From the NCBI GenBank assembly GCA_920105625.2, contig OV050030.1, positions 76,299,900 through 76,363,899 on the forward strand: a stretch of 64,000 nt of DNA. Direction: 5' to 3'. This document shows, piece by piece, positions 56,113 to 64,000 of the stretch; positions within the stretch are counted from its first letter, which is position 1, and every line of letters begins with the position of its first letter. The notes below the pieces were generated by a model. That model searched no databases, was not told where the DNA came from, and saw nothing but the letters and a program-made list of their open reading frames with translations. The stretch is from Clusia tigrina (Eukaryota > Arthropoda > Insecta > Diptera > Clusiidae). Position numbers and translations under genes: made by a program.

Positions 56113-56689
56113 AAAAAACATAATAATTAAAAATAATGGTAAAAACAAAAAATTCAAAATAAAAAAATTAATAATGAAATCCATAAATAAAAAAAATTTA
56201 AATAACTATAAAAATGATAATCGATTGCAAAATTAAAGTACAGATTTTAATAAAATTGATTTGTGCTTGCAAGGTAATTTTCGTTGCCTCGTTATAAAAG
56301 GATCCTAACTTTAATGTAAACGATGGAGCAAATCCGTATTTGTTGAAATTCGTGAATTTTTGAGTATGTGGTGGACTGTTTTTTTTAAATAGTTGGTTTA
56401 TTTATTGAATTTACTTATAATAATACTAACAATAACTATTAAAATTTTAAATCTAATTACAATATTAACCCGCAACCAGTGTTTTGGAGTTATTAAGTAA
56501 CTAAAGTAAAATATATAAATGTTATTTTATTATTATAACAGCTTCTTTATCTAATGAGAGCAACTCAATTAAATAATTTCAGTCTAGCCTATGTAAACAT
56601 GTGTGTATTTTAGTTGAAGTAATTGCCTTGCCAAATATTTGGGATGATGGAGTTTGAGTTTATATTTACACTTAATTTTTATTAGCTAA
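56113..56689. other. AT-rich stretch without recognisable genes
   Basis: Highly AT-rich and of low complexity. I see no homology on either strand. Confidence 0.5.
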
Positions 56690-57370
56690 GTTTTTAGGTA
56701 TATTAAGATCGCTGTGGATGTTATCATTTTTAGTGTACCAGGGGGAGCTTTCAATAGTTCGAAGAATTTTCTATTGTGCACACTGGATTAATTCCATGTT
56801 AGAGCGCTGGCACTACCCCACAGCTGGGCTCCATACGTAGATATTGGCTTTATGATTACATTATACAGTGGAACTTTGAGTTGATTTTTAATTACGTAAC
56901 CAATTGAATCCTTTTGCTTTCAATTTCATTTTCGTACGTTTTGCTTCGATATGCTTGCGCCAAGTCAGTCTACGATTGAGACGGATCCCTAGCTAGGTTA
57001 CTTCAGTAGCTTGTGGAATAGATACGCCATTTAATGTGACCTTAGGGCAGTTATCCTTACGAAAAGTAAATGAGACGTGGGAGCTTCTGTTTGCACTCAC
57101 GCGAATGCGCCAGTTAGCCATCCAGGACCCAATTAGTTTTAAGTGCTCATTAGGATCTCCCGATACAATTCTCGGATTTTTATGGCAGCTCAGGATGGCA
57201 GTATCGTCAGCAAACGCCGACGTCATGAGGCGACTGTCTATGGGTAAATCGGAAGTACACACTAGGTATAGAATCGGCCCGAGTAAACTTACCTGTGGGA
57301 CACCAGCTATAATTTTAAAGTGAGGGATAACAAACTCCTATTTTAATCTATACTTGCGATTGTACAAATA
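56690..57370 (-). pseudogene. Jockey-like RT fragment
   Basis: Minus-strand reading: IIAGVPQVSLLGPILYLVCTSDLPID, TSAFADDTAILSCHKNPRIV (FADD active site), LKLIGSWMANWRIRVSANRSSHVSFTFRKDNCPKVTLNGVSIPQATEV and then, in other frames, LNRRLTWRKHIEAKRTKMKLK and WSPAVG to the RT C terminus. Both ends are cut. Related to, but distinct from, the jockey at 51190 and the array at 59670. Confidence 0.83.
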
Positions 57371-58091
57371 CGATTTTAATATCTGGTGCACGCTTGCAGG
57401 CAAGAATAGATAGAGGTTTTTTTGAAGAATTTTTAAATATTGTTCATCTCGGTCGGTTTCGCATTACATATGTAGCATTTTGCAGATGAAGTTTGAGTTA
57501 AGGCTGATGAATGATAAAGTAAAATATAAATATTAAAAGCACATAGAAAATAAAAGAAAACACTTTTCGTTACACGCATACCAACACAAAACATAAATAA
57601 ACAGAACAACACCGCACAAAAAATCACAGTTTCACAGTAAAAATCTGTCAAAAGAACAATCAGACCTCTTTGATCTGTGCGAGATAACACAAAGAGTGGC
57701 ACTTGGTGCCAGCTGATATTAACATTTAAGAACCTTAAAACATTGATTAATATTTTTTTAAAAAAATCTCAAACGAGGAATGAGGGACACAACGCTTTAA
57801 CTGAAATTTAATTATATGGACGAGTGAGTACTAGCAATGTCACTGGGAAATTATTAATTTTATACAAAATATACAACAAGCTAAAGACATTCAAATTATT
57901 TTAAAATCTATTTGATATCTTTCAGTTCAATATTCATTTTGTTCTATTTCAATGCAGGTCAGTTTTATATAAAGTCTATTCATACATATGCTAACATCTC
58001 GTACATTCTTCAATAATCTAAGACTTAAAATTTTCCAAAACACAAGCCTCACTAACATCCTTTCACTTTCTAACGCAGACAACATCAATGC
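57371..58091. other. AT-rich stretch without recognisable genes
   Basis: No protein homology seen. The 89-codon open frame at 57433-57702 (minus) has no recognisable motif and is probably chance. Confidence 0.5.
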
Positions 58092-58118
58092 AATAATAAT
58101 AATAATAATAATAATAAT
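58092..58118. repeat. (AAT)n microsatellite
   Basis: Nine AAT units just before the 148-bp tandem repeat. Confidence 0.9.
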
Positions 58119-58146
58119 TTAGTTTATATTTTATTTTACATAGGAA

Positions 58147-58593
58147 ATAGGCAGTTAATAAATAGATATATAAATAAAAGGTATTCAGTTGTTGCAAAAA
58201 GCAAAGAACGGACCCTAAAAGAAAAAAATAATATCACTTTTGCTCTGTTACAAAATCAAATATATTGGTTTGCTCTGTGCTCTAGTTTATTGTAATAGGC
58301 AGTTAATAGACAGATATATAAATAAAAGGTATTCATTTGTTGCAAAAAGCAAAGAACGGACCCTAAAAAAAAAAAATAATATCACTTTTGCTCTGTTACA
58401 AAATCAAATATATTGGTTTGCTCTGTGCTCTAGTTTATTGTAATAGGCAGTTAATAGATAGATATATAAATAAAAGGTATTCAGTTGTTGCAAAAAGCAA
58501 AGAACGGACCCTAAAAAAAAAAAAAATAATATCACTTTTGCTCTGTTACAAAATCAAATATATTGGTTTGCTCTGTGCTCTAGTTTATTGTCA
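58147..58593. repeat. 148-bp tandem repeat, three copies
   Basis: Units start at about 58149, 58297 and 58445 with AGGCAGTTAATA and end at CTAGTTTATTGT. They differ by a few substitutions and by A-run length. The same short open frame recurs in them, which follows from the repeat and is not evidence for a gene. Confidence 0.93.
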
Positions 58594-59189
58594 ACGCTCT
58601 ACATCAACCCTTTAGTAAAATCAGTTTCAATCAGTTGTTTAAATTTGAGATTCGTTTGTTTTGATATTTGATTGTTTGAACGTTGGTTGCTTTAGTTTAA
58701 ATTAAAATAGAGAATAAACGTAAATAAAGAAATTTACAGGATAAGTAAATAAAATAAGCAAGCTCATCATGTTTTCCAATGCTGCGTTGTTTTCTGAATA
58801 GAATATTCCAATTAATATAGTATTTATTTACCAAATTTATTCCAATTACTACATTCTTCCTGCACATGTTCAATATCAAACAGTGCTTTTATTATCTATA
58901 TATCATCTATGTTCGATTAAAATATTTTTAAGCCTTTCTAGGCATATCGTAAATATATTCGAAACAAAAATATGACTATTATCGAAAACAGCTCCTTTAT
59001 ACTCTGGTAACTTCATATATTTAAAAAAACTGCTTATTTTGCAAACAATTTTTTGTTTCTGTTCTTTACATTTTTCCACATTTTCGCCTTAACAACTGAA
59101 TACCCTCATAGATTTTATTTATATAAAATTGCATTTCATTTTCAAAACCTGCGTACACTGCAAGAACAAACTAATTATATATTTAATGT
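58594..59189. other. AT-rich stretch without recognisable genes
   Basis: No homology seen on either strand. Confidence 0.45.
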
Positions 59190-59640
59190 CGAATGTGAAG
59201 GTTTTGCTGACAGTTTTCTTTGATTGCAGGGGCGTGGTACATTATGAATTCTTGCCGCAGGGTAGAACGGTCAATAAGGAATATTATCTTCAAGTAATGC
59301 GCAATTTGCGAGAAGCAATCCGCCAGAAACGCCCCGATTTGTGGAAGAACAAAAATTGGCTTTTGCATCATGATAATGTCCCTGCTCACACATAATGCCC
59401 CTGCTCACTCTTAAATTTTTGGCCAAAAACAACACTGTAATAAGCCACCGTATTCCCCAGATCTGGCCCCAGGTGAATTTTTCTTGTTCCCGAAACAGAA
59501 AAGGCCCATGAAAGGACGACGCGCCACGATTGAGGAGATAGACAAAAATCGAAGACAAGCTAAAACACGTCCACGCACAATAGCTGTCAAAAACTGACGG
59601 AACATTCAAAAGGGCCGAGATTCTCAACATAAGTGAGAGA
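59190..59640 (+). pseudogene. Mariner transposase fragment (DD34D type), 3' half
   Basis: GVVHYEFLPQGRTVNKEYYLQVMRNLREAIRQKRPDLWKNKNWLLHHDNVPAHT is the second-Asp region of a classic mariner transposase. A small tandem duplication (CCCTGCTCACA...CCCTGCTCACT, about 59381-59409) adds a stop right after it. Then, out of frame, FLAKNNTV, SPDLAP-like and FLVPETEKAHERT-like pieces follow to about 59540. The first Asp region and both ends are missing. This is a different mariner group from the DD41D elements in the window. Confidence 0.82.
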
Positions 59641-59984
59641 CATGAGTACCAACATAAAGTGTGTGAAGTGGGCATTTAGAATGCACCGTCGACATTTTTA
59701 CACTAAAGTATATCAGTTGGCTTGACCAACTGACACCAATTATCAGGTGATAAACTGAAACACCAGAAAAGTCAATACGTAGACTGTAATTTTTTCTTGT
59801 GAATAGTATATAAGAATTAGTATTTTTAGAATAAAGCCTCTAGTTGTTTTTAAATTAAAAGTGATGTAGTGTTTTATTCTAAGAGTGAATCTAGGTTTGC
59901 AGGTACTCGCGCGCCAGGACAAGCAGCAAGAGGACCTCCCCGAGGACAAACAAATACGGTCCCCAACAGTGGATGACAGTATTT

Positions 59985-60434
59985 AGGAGTCTTTATATTT
60001 TTATAGGCTCTCCATAAAGAGTAGTTAGTATTTTGTGTTGAAGTTAGCGTCTCAGTATACTTTTTCAAACTGTTCTCTAGCTCGCAGTTCAGTGCTTCTC
60101 GGAGTCGTTTTATTGCCAGTGCTAATGTCTGCTTGGCGTATGGTTATCTATTTTGTTGCGACTCTCCTCTTAAGCCCATTTTCTCCTTAACGAGATTATC
60201 GATAACTGCAAATGTTGTATGAGTTGTTGCGGGGTGGGATAATGAGGCTGCCGAGTCAATATCGCTTGCACTCTTTAGTCGAGGACCAATGTTTATATGA
60301 CTTTTTACATATTGACAGTACCTTAGCCAGTTTGTTCTTTTATTGGTTAGGTAACCTGTTTTCTTACCGAGTTGATCTTGTTTATGTAGGCATATAATAA
60401 CTGATGAATGATCAGCAGCGAGCTCTAAACACAT
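59985..60434 (-). pseudogene. Jockey-like endonuclease end and linker (array copy 1)
   Basis: LELAADHSSVIICLHKQ (SDH-type motif of the endonuclease, degenerate), GYLTNKRTNWLRYCQYVKSHI, then LALAIKRLREALNCELENSLKKYTETLTSTQNTNYSLWRAYKNIKTPK, the jockey linker before RT. A repeat-rich insert follows, not RT. The same segment recurs at 62113-62562. Confidence 0.75.
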
Positions 60435-61615
60435 TTCTGCATTTTATGGGCCTTTAGCTTTATCTGCGTTCTTTTTGCCTCAATATGGTTCCGCCAAGTT
60501 AGTCGTCTGTCTAGATGAACTCCTAGGTATGTTACAGTATTCAGATTGAGGAATAGCAACATTGTTTAGTGTAATCAGTGGGCTTGTTTCTTTCCTAAGT
60601 GTAAATGTAACATGAATGCTCTTGGTCTCATTTACTTTAATGCGCCAATTTCCCAGCCACACTTCCATTTTCTTCAAATGCTCCTCAAGGCGATTCGAAG
60701 CCACTATTGGATTGCTATGTATACTAAGAATAGCAGTGTCGTCTGCGAATGTTGAAGTGACTAGATGAACATCAGTAGCGAGTTCTGCAGTGAATAATAC
60801 ATACGTATAATACAGGACCTAGAACACTACCTTGTGGAACCCCAGCATTAATATCAAAGTCATTTGTGGTGTATTCTTCATATTCAACTTTCGGTTATCC
60901 AAATACGATTCGAGTAGCATGTGCACATTAACTGGTAAGAGTTTTTTAATTTTATTTATTCATCCTGCATGCCAAACTCTGTCAAACGCCTGTACAATAT
61001 CTAAAAAGAGAGTAGAGCCATATATTTTGTTTTCAAAAGTATTTCGAATTGCACTAGTAATTGTTTCTGTGATTCTTACGAAATCCAAATTGATGGTGGG
61101 GAATAATGTTGTATTTGTATATGTGCGGCTGCAGCTTTAGAAGAAGCAGTTTCTCAAATAATTTGGAAATAACTGGGAGCAAGCTTATGTGCCGAGAAGA
61201 TGACGGTTGAGTTACGCCTTTCGCGGTTTTGGTATCATCTGGATTTTTTTATATCTACCAGGATTGTGGAAAATACCCAATCCTAAATATTGCATTAAAT
61301 AACTGCGTCACACTTTTGATGGCTATTTCAGGCAATTCAGCAATCATTTTTGCGGTAATTAATTTTGGTGCTTTTTTGGGTTTAGCTGAGTTTCAATTAC
61401 AAGTTGCACTTCTTTGACTTTAACCTTGATCAGGATTAGTTGTATTTTAGGGGCCAGAAATGGAATTTCAAAACTGTTGGTTGGTTGGTTAGGTTAAAAT
61501 ACGAATTTTAGATGATTAGCAAACGCGGAGGCCTTCTCTTCGTCATTTCTTGCCCAAGTTCCATTATTTTGCCTGAGTGGTGGTGTTGTGAGTTAGAATC
61601 AAGCTACCTACGCGT
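60435..61615 (-). pseudogene. Jockey-like RT fragment (array copy 1)
   Basis: Minus-strand order: NGTWARNDEEKASAFANHL near 61600, VQLVIETQLNPKKAPKLITAKMI, ISLLPVISKLFEKLL, HHQFGFRKNH, a degraded stretch, a GVPQGSVLGPVLY-type motif near 60830, TFADDTAILSIHSNPIV near 60740 and LEEHLKKMEVWLGNWRIKVNETKSIHVTFTLRKETSPLITLNNVAIPQ (60704-60560). It stops near 60440, where it is joined to an endonuclease end. Several frame breaks. Array copy 2 at 62563-63743. Confidence 0.8.
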
Positions 61616-62106
61616 AGTTGACTTACAGCACCGACTCCTAACAGATACTACAAATTTGGTGTGGTTAGCTTTACGCAATTAAATTCATTAAGAGAGCACA
61701 TATGTCTATGGTGCAAATATTGTAAATGAATAGTATTTAAGTTTTAATTATAATGTAAACTTTTAGGGTGTTACAGTTCCGCAGTCAAGCTGACGATGGG
61801 CATTTAGAATGCACCGTCGACATTTTTACACTAAAGTATATCAGTTGGCTTGACCAACTGACACCAATTATCAGGTGATAAACTGAAACACCAGAAAAGT
61901 CAATACGTAGACTGTAATTTTTTCTTGTGAATAGTATATAAGAATTAGTATTTTTAGAATAAAGCCTCTAGTTGTTTTTAAATTAAAAGTGATGTAGTGT
62001 TTTATTCTAAGAGTGAATCTAGGTTTGCAGGTACTCGCGCGCCAGGACAAGCAGCAAGAGGACCTCCCCGAGGACAAACAAATACGGTCCCCAACAGTGG
62101 ATGACA
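61587..62106 (+). repeat. Possible solo LTR inside the jockey fragment
   Basis: About 520 bp interrupts the jockey frame between the linker (NIKTPK) and RT (PPLRQNNGTWA). It starts TGTGAGTTAG, ends GGATGACA, and has a TATA-like GTATATAAG near 61930 and AATAAA near 61959. These are features of an LTR. Flanks GTGTT and GTATT match at 4 of 5. No internal retroviral-type genes are seen. Copies at 59670-59978 (cut) and 63715-64000 (cut). Confidence 0.38.
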
Positions 62107-62112
62107 GTATTT

Positions 62113-62562
62113 AGGAGTCTTTATATTTTTATAGGCTCTCCATAAAGAGTAGTTAGTATTTTGTGTTGAAGTTAGCGTCTCAGTATACTTTTTCAAACTG
62201 TTCTCTAGCTCGCAGTTCAGTGCTTCTCGGAGTCGTTTTATTGCCAGTGCTAATGTCTGCTTGGCGTATGGTTATCTATTTTGTTGCGACTCTCCTCTTA
62301 AGCCCATTTTCTCCTTAACGAGATTATCGATAACTGCAAATGTTGTATGAGTTGTTGCGGGGTGGGATAATGAGGCTGCCGAGTCAATATCGCTTGCACT
62401 CTTTAGTCGAGGACCAATGTTTATATGACTTTTTACATATTGACAGTACCTTAGCCAGTTTGTTCTTTTATTGGTTAGGTAACCTGTTTTCTTACCGAGT
62501 TGATCTTGTTTATGTAGGCATATAATAACTGATGAATGATCAGCAGCGAGCTCTAAACACAT
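62113..62562 (-). pseudogene. Jockey-like endonuclease end and linker (array copy 2)
   Basis: Translated frames read the same as in 59985-60434 at an offset of 2128 bp. Confidence 0.75.
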
Positions 62563-63743
62563 TTCTGCATTTTATGGGCCTTTAGCTTTATCTGCGTTCT
62601 TTTTGCCTCAATATGGTTCCGCCAAGTTAGTCGTCTGTCTAGATGAACTCCTAGGTATGTTACAGTATTCAGATTGAGGAATAGCAACATTGTTTAGTGT
62701 AATCAGTGGGCTTGTTTCTTTCCTAAGTGTAAATGTAACATGAATGCTCTTGGTCTCATTTACTTTAATGCGCCAATTTCCCAGCCACACTTCCATTTTC
62801 TTCAAATGCTCCTCAAGGCGATTCGAAGCCACTATTGGATTGCTATGTATACTAAGAATAGCAGTGTCGTCTGCGAATGTTGAAGTGACTAGATGAACAT
62901 CAGTAGCGAGTTCTGCAGTGAATAATACATACGTATAATACAGGACCTAGAACACTACCTTGTGGAACCCCAGCATTAATATCAAAGTCATTTGTGGTGT
63001 ATTCTTCATATTCAACTTTCGGTTATCCAAATACGATTCGAGTAGCATGTGCACATTAACTGGTAAGAGTTTTTTAATTTTATTTATTCATCCTGCATGC
63101 CAAACTCTGTCAAACGCCTGTACAATATCTAAAAAGAGAGTAGAGCCATATATTTTGTTTTCAAAAGTATTTCGAATTGCACTAGTAATTGTTTCTGTGA
63201 TTCTTACGAAATCCAAATTGATGGTGGGGAATAATGTTGTATTTGTATATGTGCGGCTGCAGCTTTAGAAGAAGCAGTTTCTCAAATAATTTGGAAATAA
63301 CTGGGAGCAAGCTTATGTGCCGAGAAGATGACGGTTGAGTTACGCCTTTCGCGGTTTTGGTATCATCTGGATTTTTTTATATCTACCAGGATTGTGGAAA
63401 ATACCCAATCCTAAATATTGCATTAAATAACTGCGTCACACTTTTGATGGCTATTTCAGGCAATTCAGCAATCATTTTTGCGGTAATTAATTTTGGTGCT
63501 TTTTTGGGTTTAGCTGAGTTTCAATTACAAGTTGCACTTCTTTGACTTTAACCTTGATCAGGATTAGTTGTATTTTAGGGGCCAGAAATGGAATTTCAAA
63601 ACTGTTGGTTGGTTGGTTAGGTTAAAATACGAATTTTAGATGATTAGCAAACGCGGAGGCCTTCTCTTCGTCATTTCTTGCCCAAGTTCCATTATTTTGC
63701 CTGAGTGGTGGTGTTGTGAGTTAGAATCAAGCTACCTACGCGT
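62563..63743 (-). pseudogene. Jockey-like RT fragment (array copy 2)
   Basis: Translated frames read the same as in 60435-61615 at an offset of 2128 bp, including the TFADDTAILS motif near 62868. Confidence 0.78.
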
Positions 63744-64000
63744 AGTTGACTTACAGCACCGACTCCTAACAGATACTACAAATTTGGTGTGGTTAGCTTT
63801 ACGCAATTAAATTCATTAAGAGAGCACATATGTCTATGGTGCAAATATTGTAAATGAATAGTATTTAAGTTTTAATTATAATGTAAACTTTTAGGGTGTT
63901 ACAGTTCCGCAGTCAAGCTGACGATGGGCATTTAGAATGCACCGTCGACATTTTTACACTAAAGTATATCAGTTGGCTTGACCAACTGACACCAATTATC

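Larger units (their letters stand above)
59670..64000. repeat. Head-to-tail array of a 2128-bp unit
   Basis: The same sequence recurs at exactly 2128 bp (GGGCATTTAGAATG at 59670, 61798 and 63926). I saw no difference between copies over the stretches compared. The array continues beyond the window. The left edge at 59670 joins mariner sequence. Confidence 0.95.

Noticed and set aside
58147..58593. CRISPR-like array
   Set aside because: Whole 148-bp units repeat with no unique spacers, and the DNA is clearly from an insect.
58240..58615. Repeated short protein in the 148-bp repeat
   Set aside because: The frame is created by the tandem repeat; no homology, and the ATG falls in the middle of each unit.

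Overview
The window looks like repeat-rich insect DNA, most likely from a higher fly (Diptera). I found no host gene, rRNA, tRNA or CRISPR. Almost everything recognisable is transposable-element sequence: LOA/R1-like, I-like and jockey-like non-LTR retrotransposons; copia-like and BEL/Pao LTR retrotransposons; Tc1/mariner elements, some with DD41D spacing; and remnants resembling PIF/Harbinger and Polinton/Maverick elements. Long (AT)n tracts, nested insertions, tandem and inverted duplications and shared frameshifts suggest heterochromatin or a degenerating sex chromosome, but that is inference. The species cannot be named from the sequence alone.

Layout. 1-7204 is a large inverted duplication (palindrome). 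Its arms (about 1-3373 and 3970-7204) each hold the 3' half of an internally deleted copia-like element, a mariner-type end, AT repeats and the 3' end of a LOA-like element. The spacer carries the only 5' LTR and primer-binding site. 6888-13060 is a nearly full LOA-like element (LOA-A, minus strand) with a DD41D mariner inserted in its reverse transcriptase (RT). 13114-19740 holds a PIF/Harbinger-like scrap and a BEL/Pao element (minus). 19750-21237 holds fragments of a second LOA element (LOA-C, plus), an I-like element (minus) and a cut mariner. The block 7612-21237 is then repeated head to tail as 21253-34785, with a short patch of repeated heptamers at the junction.

After the second copy, the nest at 33304-38545 can be read whole: LOA-C (plus) is split by an I-like element (minus, 8-bp target duplication), and that element is split by a mariner with an intact 361-codon DD41D transposase gene. 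This is the only clearly undamaged gene seen. 39540-40880 is a decayed type-B DNA polymerase of Polinton/Maverick kind. 40869-41541 is a second, smaller AT-centred inverted repeat followed by a very long (AT)n array. 41569-51180 is a third LOA element (LOA-B, minus) split by a copia element (44621-49080) that has two 175-bp LTRs, a copia-type primer-binding site and a perfect 5-bp target duplication.

51190-55055 is a jockey-like element (plus) with a poly(A) tail. 55056-59669 is mostly AT-rich DNA with mariner scraps, a jockey RT fragment, a 148-bp tandem repeat and a folded block at 55895-56112 whose tip resembles a hammerhead ribozyme. 59670-64000 is a head-to-tail array of a 2128-bp unit made of a rearranged jockey fragment carrying a possible solo LTR; it runs off the window. 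The genes do not form a pathway. The story is one of successive insertion, decay and segmental duplication.
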